The notes below the pieces were generated by a model, which saw only the letters and a program-made list of their open reading frames with translations, did not search any database and was not told where the DNA came from. The position numbers were made by a program, and so were the translations under genes. Positions 37,257 to 48,666 of a DNA stretch of 64,000 nucleotides are shown here, one piece after another; position 1 is the first letter of the stretch; every line of letters starts with the position of its first letter. Origin of the DNA: Diadophis punctatus similis (taxonomy: Eukaryota; Chordata; Lepidosauria; Squamata; Dipsadidae); assembly GCA_023053685.1 (NCBI GenBank), contig JALIGW010000002.1:46736778-46800777 (forward strand), written 5' to 3'.

Positions 37257-37360
37257 AAAAAGGATGAGATTAGAAAATAGAATGCAACACACATTCATTG
37301 TATTTAAACTACAGTGAATGTCTGCTGTATTCTATTTTGTAATCTCATCTCTCTCTTTTT
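37257..37360. repeat. Long imperfect hairpin
   Basis: The left arm (AAAAAGGATGAGATTAGAAA, ATAGAATGCAACACACATTC) pairs with the right arm (GAATGTCTGCTGTATTCTAT, TTTGTAATCTCATC, CTCTCTTTTT) around a 15-20 base loop. Possibly an old palindromic MITE; no target duplication found. Confidence 0.7.
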
Positions 37361-38063
37361 GGGCTTGTTAATGTTTTAGTGCTGCCTTCTAGTGTCTCAA
37401 AATGCTTTGTATTTGTTACAATACCCAGATTTTATACTTGATTGGAGTTCTTAGTTGCAAATGACTTTAGTTTGATTTGAGCAGAAATGCATGCATCGAT
37501 ACATACTGTACGTTCTTTCACTCTTCCTTCTCCTTGCTGAAACCAAAATGCCACAGTTTTAACTTCAGTTAGCTCCAAGCTCAATATACTGCTGGGGGGA
37601 AAAAATCATCAGAGGTAAGTGCCATTCTGTAGCTATCATGATAAAAGCAAAAATAAGGTATCCCTCTTTCTTCCTTCTCCCCCTGCAAAAAAGGTATGAG
37701 CTAAGCACAGCAAGGAGTGGCAGTTCCTCTGTCACAAATCCTTTCAAGTGATCTTCATAGAATTGTTCTACCTTTGGCACCATTCAGTGCCTTTTGTATG
37801 GGTTAGCATTTGTATATGGTGCTCTGAAAATGGGAAGGTGCGGGATTTCTCATGGGAATGCTTTGGGATTCAAGAAATGACCACATAATGGACAGTTCCA
37901 GAACACCTTCCATGATAACTTAGAAGTGAAATGAAGTTTCTTTTAAAAAGAAATCTCTACAAAGTTTCTTCTAAAAAGAAATCTCTACAAACCTTCTACA
38001 AACTTTGTAATCCTATGAATATTTTCAGAATGGTTCCATAATGAGTCTATGATATAGGAATGA
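37361..38063. other. No gene seen
   Basis: Unique DNA, with an AAAAGAAATCTCTACAAA-type tandem near 37945-37990 (about 27-bp period, two copies). Confidence 0.4.
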
Positions 38064-38448
38064 TGGGCACGCAGTGGTTCAGCAGTTAAGACCCTGAGTC
38101 TTAGACCATTAAAAGTCTACAGCTCAGTAATTCGAGATCTGAGTGCCACGAGACAGACTGAACTCCCATCACTTGTCCCAGCTCCTGCCAAACTATTATT
38201 TTGAAAGCATGTAATGGAATTTAGAAATGTAAATATAAGTAGAAGAAAAGGTGCCACCTTTAAGCACAGGGAAGGTGACAGCACTTTGTTTTTCACCATA
38301 CACTGGGCTGTGCTGTGCTTTGATCCCAGCTACATGACTGTGGAAACATCTCCAGAAAATGCTGGATCTTTAGCTTAAGAAACAGAGATTACCACCGTCC
38401 TCCTAAAGTCAGTCACGACTAGAAGGGTAAAACACATTTTACCTTTTA
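38064..38448 (+). mobile_element. Sauria-type tRNA SINE with BovB-like 3' tail
   Basis: Head GGGCACGCAGTGGTTCAGCA with a B-box-like TAATTCGAGATCT, then ACTTGTCCCAGCTCCTGCCA, AAGTAGAAGAAAAGGTGCCA, ACATGACTGTGGAAACATCT, GAGATTACCACCGTCCTCC and AGTCAGTCACGACTAG. This order matches the Sauria SINE consensus as I know it, whose end (GTCGGACACGACT) is shared with BovB LINEs. The copy is moderately diverged. Confidence 0.8.
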
Positions 38449-38499
38449 TAGGAATGATCTGATTGTGAAGTTTCTAAAAGATGCCCTAATTAATTCATG

Positions 38500-38850
38500 A
38501 GCCAGGAGCCAAGTTTCATAAGAAATCCAGTCATTTATTAGAAGCAACATTCTGGCAATTACTCAGATGGAGTCAGCTCTGACCTCACGTAATTTATGGG
38601 CCCCCATGACCCTCTCTCCTCTTCTCCCTGGGCATGTCATAAATCACATTCTCCAATGAATCACGTTGGTGGGCTGTAAAACCCACACCCCTCCTGCTGA
38701 CTCCGGTAACCTAGGATACAATCTCGGGAAAGGCATGTAAGGAATGTACCTTCAGTTGGGGCAACCAAGCAGCTCCATCAGTTCTCCCCCCCTCCTGCTT
38801 ATGCCAACTTGAAAGCTTTGCAAGTTGACACTGATATTCTGATATATATT
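38500..38850 (-). mobile_element. Possible solo LTR
   Basis: On the minus strand the segment ends with a polyadenylation-type AATAAATGACTGGATTTCTT and ATGAAACTTGGCTCCTGG, and begins near TGTCAACTTGCAAAGCTTTC. The GC content is higher than in its neighbours. The layout resembles a gypsy-type LTR, but I could not find a target duplication or a second LTR. Confidence 0.3.
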
Positions 38851-38992
38851 TTCCATTAATCTATCATCACTGAAGTTTTTTTTTCTCAAAAGCATCTGTG
38901 TAAAGAATGGGAAGTCAATCAGCAGTGCCATTTTGAAAATTTGAATAGATTCATGGAGGGGAAAAAAGTAGTTTCTGTGGGTAACTGATCTT

Positions 38993-39009
38993 AACTTATT
39001 TATAACCTT
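38993..39009. repeat. 17-bp target-site duplication, left copy
   Basis: AACTTATTTATAACCTT is repeated exactly at 42675-42691. Together they delimit the ORF1-only L1 element. Read in the element's direction the target is CTTT/AAGG, a good L1 endonuclease site. Confidence 0.92.
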
Positions 39010-39063
39010 TTTTTATTGAAAAAGTTTTATTAGTACAGAGTACAAACATTTTTTAATTTTTCT

Positions 39064-39099
39064 CCCCACCCCCACCCCCTTCCCTCCCCCCTCCCCCCC
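39064..39099 (-). other. L1 3' UTR polypurine (G-rich) run
   Basis: On the plus strand this is CCCCACCCCCACCCCCTTCC and further C blocks, so the element's strand is G-rich. A G-rich polypurine run is a known feature of L1 3' UTRs. G-quadruplex formation on the minus strand is plausible. Confidence 0.7.
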
Positions 39100-39450
39100 G
39101 GACTTCCCAGAGAGAACACAGGGCATAATATCAGTAATTACAGAAAAAAAAAGAAAAAAGAAAAACCCCTCAACTCCAAATTACACATTGCTAACATCAT
39201 TAAATTTCTATACTTTATATTATTTCCCATATAATTCTAAAAAATAAAAAATAAAAAATAAAAATATATTAATATATATAATCTAGGTTATACAAAGGAA
39301 GGAAACCAGTTTCTCCCTCCTCTTTTCAATCAACTTTCTAGATCTATGAAATTTATTAATAATACTAAATCTTTAAAAAAAAACGTTAATGATAATAATA
39401 ATCTCATGCTTAACTAAAACCAAGAAAATTTTACATAGCTAATATCACGA

Positions 39451-39795
39451 TATTAAATAATAATACCTTTAAATTTCATCATAACAACATATTATTCTAG
39501 AGCAACTTATTAACTCAAGTAAAACTAAAAAAGTATTACATGTCTACATATTAAATAATAAAACTTTTAAATTTCATCATAACATAATATTATTATACAA
39601 CAACTTTGATTCATAATAAAAAATATTAAATAATAATACCTTTAAATTTCACATAACAACATTATTATACAACAACTTATTAGCTCAAATAAAAAAATAT
39701 TACATGTCTACATATTAAATAATAAAGCTTTTGAATTTCATCATAACCACATAATATTATTGTTCAACAACGTTAATTCATAATAAAAAGATATC
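39451..39795 (-). repeat. Degenerate minisatellite, ~75-98 bp period, 4 units
   Basis: TATTAAATAATA(A) begins units at 39451, 39549, 39624 and 39713, each followed by CTTTTAAATTTCATCATAAC and a TATTATACAACAACTT-like block. It lies where ORF2 or the 3' UTR would be expected in an L1. Confidence 0.8.
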
Positions 39796-39799
39796 CTTA

Positions 39800-40040
<241 letters not shown>

Positions 40041-40338
40041 TAAAAATCTAGAGAAGAGAGAGAGAAAAACAAAAACCTAAAACAAATGAAAAGAAAAAAA
40101 AATCCTTCCTTTAAAACAAATTTTAAAATCTAATTGTAGTAATTTATAACTTAATAGTTTTAATTAAAAATTAAAATTTCCAATTCTTAAAAAATTATTA
40201 AAAAAAGGAAAAAAGAAAAAAAAATTTTCCTCTTTCCTTTTAAGAAAAGAAAGAAAAAAAGAAGAAACAACAATTTAAAAAAAAGGAGAAGAAGAAAATA
40301 CAATTATATTATCTCCATCCATCTAATACATATCAACA

Positions 40339-41441
40339 CTACTTCTCTTTATATCTTATTGGTTGCCTCCTTTTGTATCTTGATGATTTTGAATTTATCA
40401 GCTCTTCTTCCATCTGATCCCAATACTCCATCTCCTTTTTCACATCTCTCTGGCTCTGCGATTCACTTTGACTCTTTGAAGTTATTTCATTTTGATCCGA
40501 TAAGGATGACTTTTCCTCCTTGTCTTCTTCTACATTCATACGTCTTTCTTCTGGAATTTTAGATATATCAGCCTTTAAAATATTAACATAAAATTCGATA
40601 GCTTTGTTTATCGTATTCAGCCGGTATCTTTTCTCCAAAAATTTCACCGTAACTCCAGTTGGTGCTTCCCATTTGTATTGTAAATTCAATCTTTTAAGTT
40701 CATCAATCAAAAAAGTAAATTCTTTTCTAGCTTTAAGCATTTTAAAGGGAATTTCTTTCCAAATCCTAAGTTCCTGACCATTCACCTGAAGATTATTCTT
40801 AAATGTCGCCTGAATAATTCTGTTCCGTAAGACTCTTGTGGTAAAATATATAACAATGTCCCTTGGTAAATGTTTTTGTTTTGCGTGCCACGAGTTGACC
40901 CTGTATATCTTTTCAATTTGTGTAGCCAACTCATCTTTAGAAATTCCAGAAACCTGTACCAAGGCCTCAATCATTCTTCCCTTCAAATCATCATATAAAC
41001 CTTCTTTCAACCCCCTTACTCTAATAGCAAATTGCGTTCTTCTAAACTGTGACATCAACACCTCTGTTTCAAAATTTGCGATATCCTTTTTAAATTTATT
41101 TATATATTCCACCGAGGTTGCCAACGCTTGTTTATTTGTTTCAATACAGTCCTCCAAAAAATCAACATTTGTTGCTAAACCTTTGCAAACCTCTAACATG
41201 TCCATCCGTAACTGCTTTTCCATATTCTTTAAAGCGTCCTGCATTTTTTTTCTATTTCAGTAATTTTTTGATTAAATTCCAAAATTAAGTCTTGTTTCAT
41301 AATCTTTAAAGTATTTAATAAATTTTCCGATGTCAAAACTTGTGGAGGTGTCGGTTCAGTAGCAAGTTGCATTTTAGAAGTATAAGCAGAGGGGTAAATA
41401 GGCCTTTTATTCAAGGCAATCATTCCATACTTTGAAGCCAT
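40339..41441 (-). pseudogene. L1 ORF1 protein (RNA-binding chaperone), one frameshift
   Basis: L1 ORF1p binds L1 RNA as a trimer and acts as a nucleic-acid chaperone in the L1 RNP. The frame opens with MASKYGMIALNKRPIYP at 41441 and crosses into the main frame near 41240. A short run of eight A (element strand) puts the frames one base apart; one more A would join them. After a coiled-coil-like segment (LEVCKGLATNVDFLEDCIE) comes the RRM region FAIRVRGLKEG... to RDIVIYFTTRVLRNRIIQA, then the C-terminal domain LQVNGQELRIWKEIPFKMLK, RKEFTFLIDELKR and YRLNTINKAIEFY. These blocks match L1 ORF1p order. A ~75-residue charged tail (EEDKEEKSSLSDQ... RYKRRQPIRYKEK) extends beyond the usual end. About 370 residues in all. 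No ORF2 follows. Confidence 0.85.
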
Positions 41442-41459
41442 TGTTATAGTTCCAAAAAA

Positions 41460-42245
41460 TTACACTGAAAACGCCAAATCACTATCAGTTGTTATAATCC
41501 AAAATTAAGAATCAAAAATAAAAACCAGTTTTCAAGTTCAAAAATTTCCCAAAGTCCAAAGACCACAAACAAAACACAAATAACTTTCACTTCTTCTTTA
41601 TTGTACTTCCAAAGAAGTGCAAAAAAGGGCCAAATCTGTAAAAAGAAAAAAAAATCTTGCAATTTCTAAGACAAATAATCTTTTTTAATTTATTTATTTT
41701 AGTAAAATTATCAGTTACTGTTATAATCCAAAGTCACGGAGCAGAGAATAAAAATCAGTTTTCAAAATTTCCACAAGAGAAAAGCCAGAAAAAAAAACCA
41801 ATCTTTCCAAACTTGAAACCATTTTTATATTTCCAGAGAAGTATAGAAAAAAGCCATAACTCTAAATAAAATTCTTTCCAATGTAAAAGATAGAGAGTTT
41901 ATTACTTTCCAAAATCAGGAGACATAGAAAAAAAAATCAGTCTTCAAAGTTATAATTTTCCATGAGAAAAAGAGCCACAAACAAACAAAGCAAAGATCAC
42001 CTTCACTTCTCTTCCCAACTTCTTCAAAACGCCTTAAAAAGCCAGATCTCTAAAAAGATACTTTCCACTTTCAAAGGCAAATAATCCTTATTTTTTTTTT
42101 AAAAAAAGTTATCAGTTATCAGAGAATGTAAGAAGGACAGCCAGTTTTCAGTTTTCAGAACAAAGAGTTTCCATAAGAAAAAAGGACCACAAGCAAAACG
42201 GAAATCACTTTCACTTCTCCTCCTTCAAACGCCATATTGTTGCAT
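41460..42245 (-). repeat. Monomeric 5' UTR of the L1 element
   Basis: Four degenerate tandem units begin near 41483, 41709, 41899 and 42110 (plus-strand coordinates), roughly 190-225 bp each. Each unit shows TATCAGTT or similar, then CAGTTTTCAA, TTTCCATAAGAAAA, GACCACAAACAAAAC and CACTTTCACTTCT, often ending ACGCC. Tandem promoter monomers are known from mouse L1 5' UTRs; the sequence is unrelated. Confidence 0.7.
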
Positions 42246-42389
42246 GTTAAATGTTACTTTGTTTCTTCAAATAGAAGTTAGCCGAGGGTTTAAAAAAAGG
42301 AAAAAAAAAGTCCATACTTGCCCAGCAAAGCTCCTGGTTCTCTCTGTCTGCCTCTTTAAATGCACAAAAAAAAAGTTTTATAATTCCTC

Positions 42390-42674
42390 TTCTAGAAGCA
42401 GCGGCGGCTTCGGCGTCTTGCTCCGCAAGAGCGGAGATTTCCAGGCTCCCGGAGCTAGGGGCAGGCTACCTGGGGAGCCTTCCCTTCGCGCCCCTGGATG
42501 GCTCCTAGGGTGCTAGGGGGGCTCTACCCCACCTGCCACACTCTCCTCTCTCCCCTATGTCCGGGGCAGAGAGATTCCGAGCCGCCAGACAGCTGTTCTG
42601 GCGGCCCGGCAGGGAGTCGGAAAGGCGCCCTGAAAGAGGAACGCCATCGGCGGCGATCACCAAACCGGAAGTCC
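42390..42674 (-). promoter_or_regulatory. CpG-rich 5' end (probable promoter) of the L1 element
   Basis: GC- and CpG-rich compared with everything around it. On the minus strand it starts GGACTTCCGGTTTGGTGATC and contains GATGGCG (reverse of CGCCATC at 42645-42651), a YY1-like motif near the 5' end, a position typical of L1 promoters. Function is inferred from position and composition. Confidence 0.55.
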
Positions 42675-42691
42675 AACTTATTTATAACCTT
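42675..42691. repeat. 17-bp target-site duplication, right copy
   Basis: Exact repeat of 38993-39009; marks the 5' boundary of the L1 element, which is therefore not 5'-truncated or has only lost a few bases. Confidence 0.92.
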
Positions 42692-45016
42692 AAAGCCAGG
42701 GGAAATCTGCTTCTATAGGCTTATCTTTTTTTCCTCTTTACACTAACATTTATAGTGTTTATTTGAATTCCATTTTTCAGCATATAGTTCTACATTCAGA
42801 AATTACTATGATGACAGGCAAAACTTTTATATGCTTTTTCTCCCCCCCTCCCCAGATTCAAACAGAAATTCTTTTTACTCTTTGTAATTTGCTTATAGAT
42901 TCTTTCAATTTCTTAATAAAAGTTATGCTCAGGATATTTATCTGAAAACTGTATTTTTCTGAGATACTGGGAGATGTTAAACTACAAGCTAACATTTGAT
43001 CCATTTTTTTCCTGGGCAATTTTAAAATACCAACATATTCTTATTTTCATCCATCTATTATCCATCCCACAACACACTCCCACAAAGCTTTTCATTTCAA
43101 TACCAAGGGACAGATGTTCAACAATATAAAAATCGGTTTTTCAATGAGCCTGATTTTCTATTCAAGGAAACACAGAAGAAAAGTAGAAGGAATTCAGAAT
43201 TATATAAGAAACCACACTCAGGTTATCCGCTACAAGATTCAAGTAGGCTCTGGGTTTCAGGTTAAGTTTTAGTTGATGTAATTTTTGGCATTAAGCCCCA
43301 AACGGAAAACAAACAAATGGAATAAATGGGACATGAGTCATTCCAATAGTTTAACTTTCCAGAAAATTATTTCTTCCCTGATTACTTTTGTACTCTTTTG
43401 TACCATCATATAATTGGTGTATTTCACTGCAGGATTGTGTAATTATTTGTAGAATTTTTAAAGCAGTAATTAACCAAATATCAGACCTATTCACAAACTT
43501 TAAAATAAACTAAATACCAAATGCAATGCAATGTAATAAAATCAATCTCTATAACTAATCACACATATATATAACTGTCACATATAGATGTGACAAAATA
43601 ACAAGATTCATATAGATGTCACAAAATAAGGTCACATCTATATGAATCTTGTTATTCTACTAAAATTGGAAGGATGAAAAATGATCTCTAAAATGTACTG
43701 ACAAAGTTTATAAAAGATCTGGGACATAAAACTTCTCCTAATTTCAGTTCAGCTTGTCTAAAGACATGAAAAAGGTCGTCTTATTATGCACTGGAACCCA
43801 GAGAAAGATCATGAATAAAAAGTATAAGGTCTAACCATTTATATTGGAAACGTTTTTTATGAAAAAAATGTTCTTCTGTTTCAATCCTCAAGCTAATTTA
43901 GGACTTCAACAATGGTTGCAGAGGTTTGAGTTGAGTCAAAACAAATCGGAAGTCATTGAAGATTGTATGGTTCTGCTTTAATGTGACTATAATTGTGATT
44001 TTTTTCAATAATATTGTTGCCTTTTAAAAATATGTTAAAAGCAAAACCAGTGTTATATGTCTGACATTATTACATTGTCTTGAGAAATAACTGGAATATG
44101 GCTAAGTGTAGCTTAGTGATCCCAATAGAGTCACCTTGGGTACATCAATTGACCAAAGTTGGAATTATGGATGATTGTTATATTAATGTTAAATGTTAAA
44201 AAATTCTACATGTTATCTTCACCCTAGGAAATATTATTAGATACCTGCCAAATGAGTTTAGCAGTTTAAATAAGTGTACCACTGATGCCCCTTTACTGGA
44301 AAGATAAGCAAAAAGTAGTTATTTCTTTTCTAGCAAGTGTTTTCTTCTTTATAAGCTGATTTTTAAAAAGTAGGAGGAATGATTTTAGAAAGTGTGCAAA
44401 GCTAATTGTGCTCTTAGGAGTTTTATAATCTACAATTTAAATCAGCATTTCCTAAGTAGGATTGAAGAGTTTGCATATTGCATGTGCTGTGCTAACCTTT
44501 ATTATGGAAACCAACTGAGAAGGCTAACCTAATTTGCATATCAAAGATATTTCCTACTGTACATTTTAAGCCATTCATGTACTTTATGCCATATTTTGCA
44601 GAAAATGATGCTGGAGTTAAATTTCCTATGGAGATTCTTTTTAATTAGGGTGAGCAGCAACATTTCTTAAAGGAGAAATAAACAGGTTGGTCAATCATCT
44701 ATTCACCTGCATTTGTATGTAACATTTGTCACGCCTAAGAATTATGGAGATTTGAAAAGTCAAGCATAGTAATTCATATGAGTGAACAGCCTGGCTACAT
44801 TTTCTACCAACAAAATTTGATCAAGATTCAAAGCGCCATGTTCTAGTCTGGTCTGTTTCTGTTCACAATATGATAGAGAAGACTATCACAAAAGTAAAAT
44901 GAGCCTGCATTTCCTATTGTGTTGGAAGCAAAATGAGACAACTGTTTTCACCTTCATTTCCACAGGAACAATTAGTTATAGCCTTCAAACTTCAATGGAC
45001 TCTACTGTGCCATACC
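42692..45016. other. No gene seen; unique DNA with one hairpin
   Basis: Apart from the hairpin at 43577-43656 I see no repeat, gene or RNA. Confidence 0.45.
43577..43656. repeat. Double hairpin
   Basis: GTCACATATAGATGTGAC (43577-43594) folds on itself. AATAACAAGATTCATATAGA (from 43597, arm to 43620) pairs almost perfectly with 43631-43656 around a ~10-base loop. Unknown origin, possibly a small MITE. Confidence 0.8.
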
Positions 45017-45243
45017 AAGCCAAGCCACACCAAGCCACACCACGCCATGTCACACCACACCACGCCACACCACGCCACACCACACCAAACCAAACCAAAC
45101 CAAACCAAACCAAACCAAACCAAACCAAACCAAACCAAACCAAACCAAACCAAACCAAACCAAACCAAACCAAACCAAACCAAACCAAACCAAACCAAAC
45201 CAACACGAAACCAAACCAAACCAACACGAAACCAACACCACAA
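45017..45243. repeat. (CCAAA)n pentanucleotide satellite with graded edge
   Basis: A left edge of CCAAG, CCACA and CCACG pentamers gives way to about 26 near-perfect CCAAA units, then a CAACACGAAA-interrupted right edge. The minus strand is (GGTTT)n. Long Pro/Asn/Gln-rich or Trp/Phe/Gly-rich frames here are artefacts of the repeat. Confidence 0.95.
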
Positions 45244-46692
45244 AAAACCTCTGTAAAAAACATATAACCACAAAGATAGATCAGGGTAAAATTTTCTAAA
45301 AGCAACAGAAATAAAATCAAGCCCCCCAAAAATAGTGCAATATATTATAGTAGCAGTGTGGAAGATCATTGTTATTTCAAGGAGTTTAATGACATAGTTT
45401 GATTTTTTTCTTCATATTAAAAAAAGCCTAGAAGTTTAGATCTCATTCTGAGCTAACCTTCTTGTTTTCTATTTTTGCTTGTTGAATATAGTGGAAGTAT
45501 GTGTGTGTTTGTGTGTGGGGAGGCAGGATCTTTAGTACTTCAAAGCCGTGAAAATCTCATACTTTTGATTCCCGTCCCAGAGTCATGTATCAGCCAGTGA
45601 AGGTCAAGTCTTGTAGTCTCTTGACCACTGCAGACCCATGAAATCACAGTGCCGGGTTTTAATAAAAACCTTGTAATTGTGTTGCTTATTAGGAGCTTCT
45701 ACACAGAACTTAGCATTAAGTACTGTGGAAACTGGCTGCATATAAGGTATATCTGGTGTCATCATTAAGGAGCTCCTGACAACCTATAAGACATTTGGGT
45801 ACTATCTTGGGTACTATATATGCTTTTTATTTTATGCTTTTAAATCTGTTTGCTGGAGTAATAATAACGCTTAAAATTTCTTTAATTACTGCTGTGCTTA
45901 TTGTCTTTGGATCCAAGAAAGAACCAATTGGCTGGGCGTCTCACTGCCCTGACACTTGGCAAAACATAGATTAATACATTAACTACATTAATAACATTAA
46001 CCCCAAACCTGGGACTAAAGCCAGATTTTATGAGCTTTCCATTTGCCTAGAAGACAGACTTTTTAAAATTCTATTGAGATAGTAAAGCAAAGTTTATACA
46101 AGTGAAATTGGAAGGAGTGAGTTAAAAATAATTTCCAGGATTAAATAATATTTGATCTATTTTATTGATTAGAAAGATTTCAGATGACACTCTCGTTCAG
46201 TGTTCTCCATATTGGCTTTCCAAGAGGAGTAATGAACAGGGGCCAATTTTACAACAACAGCATTTTATTCAAGGGTAAAGATAACCTAATCTTTCGGTTT
46301 CAAGAGGTTGACATTTCAAGAGGTTTAGTTTTTTCCCTGAGTTATGAAACTTAGTGAAATACCACCTCCAGTTATGAAGTGAGATTCTAATGCTTAATAA
46401 CAGAAAAAATTTCCAGATGTATGCTACCCAATCAATCTTCAGTAAAGACCTATACCTTAAGACATTGGAATCAAATCTAGAACTCCATTTCCTTCAAGAG
46501 GCAGTTCCTTCTAATACAGATTCACAGGAATAATGTTTTATTTTTCTTTAGGCCTTTTATCCAAAATGTATCAAATGTTTAACTGTTGCCTGCATGTTTT
46601 AATACAACTTTTAGAGTAGAATATATTGAGAAACAAATGGAATACTAATCACAATTAAAACAAATCTACAAGATGAGTAAAACATACTTCCC
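45244..46692. other. No gene seen
   Basis: Unique AT-rich DNA. Confidence 0.4.
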
Positions 46693-47081
46693 TTCGACCG
46701 ATCAGGTCACACAGAGTGGGTCTCCTCCAGGTCCCGTCAGCCAAACAGTGCCGACTGGCGGGGCCTAAGGGGAGGGCCTTCTCTGTAGGGGCCCCTGCTC
46801 TCTGGAACCAACTTCCCCCAGAGATCCGAGTCATCCCCACCCTGCTGGCCTTCCGAAAAGCCATTAAGACTTTTTCTTCCTGCAGGCGGGGTGATTTTGA
46901 GACGACCTTGCATCTGACGTCTCCCCCATGTATGTATGATGTTATATGTTCTTTTTAAATTATTTTAAATAGTTTTTAATGATTTGTTTGATGTTCCCTA
47001 AAATGTTGTACGCTGCCCTGAGTCCTGAGGGAGTAGGGCGGCATAGAAGAACCTCAAATAAATAAATAAAATAAATAAATA
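46693..47081 (+). mobile_element. L2-like LINE, 3' fragment
   Basis: Starts mid-coding (GGTCTCCTCCAGGTCC, then a frame with GRAFSVGAPALWNQLPPEIR and LAFRKAIK) and ends with CCGCCCTGAGTCCTGAGGGA, GTAGGGCGGC and an AAATAAATAAATAAA tail. Closely related to 15088-15660 but shorter, with the coding remnant at about 46716-46890. Confidence 0.75.
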
Positions 47082-47227
47082 CAAGATTGAAAAAGGTCAA
47101 CTCACAAGTAACCACCTTCTGAAATTTAGGTGAAGGAAAAACTACCTCGGCTACAAGCCAACAAACTCCTACGGCATACAACTGTTCACCTGGATCCTGA
47201 ACATCAGGCCATTGGAGCAGAAATATT

Positions 47228-47310
47228 ATAGAATAGAATAGAATTTTTTATTGGCCAAGTGTGATTGGACACACAAGGAATTTGTTTTTGGTGTCAAAAG
47301 GTGTCTGACA
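47228..47310 (-). mobile_element. CR1-L3 ('Snake1'-type) LINE 3' tail
   Basis: ATAGAATAGAATAGAAT followed by TTTTTTATTGGCCAAGTGTG, ATTGGACACACAAGGAATTT and GTTTTTGGTG. I recognise this as the common snake LINE 3' end with an AATAG microsatellite tail. Only about 80 bp remain. Confidence 0.5.
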
Positions 47311-48449
47311 GCTCTATTTTGTCTTAAGCCATTTGACTAGATAAGAAAAAGCTTATGTTGTTTTTACTTGTTACAGCTTTTTAAGTTAAGGCGACATTGA
47401 GAAACTTGTTTAAATATTCACAGTTGACCAATTTGCATTAAATGCAGATTCAAGCCTCCTTTAAAACTAAGTTGTTGGCAGGATAGACAGTAATTATTGT
47501 ACAGTTTATCCTATGCCTCTGATTTGGTTAGAGATTGTCTAACATGAAGAAGTTGAATCTGAAAGCTTTATTATAGCTTATGGATAATGAGCAGCAGCTG
47601 TTCTGGTGGTAAGCAGTAATTCTCCAAAGATTGGACATAAAATAAATTTCTCCTTTATTCCTTCTGCTACTACTTAACAGAACATTTGTATGTTTGTTTG
47701 TTTATTTATTTATTTATATCCAGCTTTTCCTCTTGATGCATAGAATGGCATAACTCTCATTTATTGCCATAACAGCAACACCTTCAACCAGGCCAGCATT
47801 AGAAATGGATGACCAAAAATAATTTAATATTGGTCCAAGCATGGTTAATAGTCATCCCACAAAAGCCCTGATCTATTGGGGGTTTGCAATTTCTTTTCTT
47901 TAAGTGCCCCTGCTCCTTGCTTGGGAAACGTGCATCTTTAAGAGTCCTGATTTTAAGGAGACATGGAAAAGAGGACAGGACTCTACAGAAACTTCATTTT
48001 GGGAAACAAAGCATATACAATCCATGTGACTTGATTTTATTCAAAATTACTTGTCATTGTCATGCTTGATTTTATCCATGAACAATCTTGCTTCACAATA
48101 AAACAAAGCAGATGAAATAAACTCATATGAAAGTATTCATATGGAATATTTGTTCTTAAAAATAGGCTGCTGCAAATTTAAATGAAGGATAGAAAATATT
48201 TTGGTGAATGAGGACAAGACCTCACCTTTGGTCTAAGGCAGGGTGAGAACCCAAAGTGAACAGACCATACCATGAACAAAGGCAGAGCTATGATGCTCTG
48301 TGTGGTTTTGTAGTTGCTTTAAACTATACTAAATTATTTTAGAGCATCTATTTTAAGTCTGAGAATCAAAGGCGATTGTGGTTCAAGGGAGTTACAGAGT
48401 TGCAAAATAGCTGTGTGGGGGGGGGAGGTTGGTTACAATATACATATGA
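47311..48449. other. No gene seen
   Basis: Unique DNA. A TTTGTTTGTTTATTTATTT stretch near 47695 may be an old LINE/SINE tail. Confidence 0.4.
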
Positions 48450-48666
48450 GAGCCGAGGTGGCGCAGTGGTTAAAATGCAGCACTGTAGTTCAGCAGTTCA
48501 GCTGTTCAAATCTCACCGGCTCAAGGTTGACTCAGCCTTCCATCCTTCTGAGGTGGGTAAAATGAGGACCCAGATTGTTGGGGGCAATATGCTGAACTCT
48601 GTAAACCGCTTAGAGAGGGCTGTAAAGCACTATGAAGCGGTATGTAAGTGCTATTGCTATTGCTAT
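48450..48666 (+). mobile_element. tRNA-derived snake SINE
   Basis: Head GAGCCGAGGTGGCGCAGTGG, perfect A box, B-box-like GTTCAAATCTC, full body and a GTGCTATTGCTATTGCTAT end. One of the two best-preserved copies. Confidence 0.88.

Noticed and set aside
44899..45369. Overlapping frames of KPNQT- and GLVWF-type repeats
   Set aside because: Translations of the CCAAA satellite.
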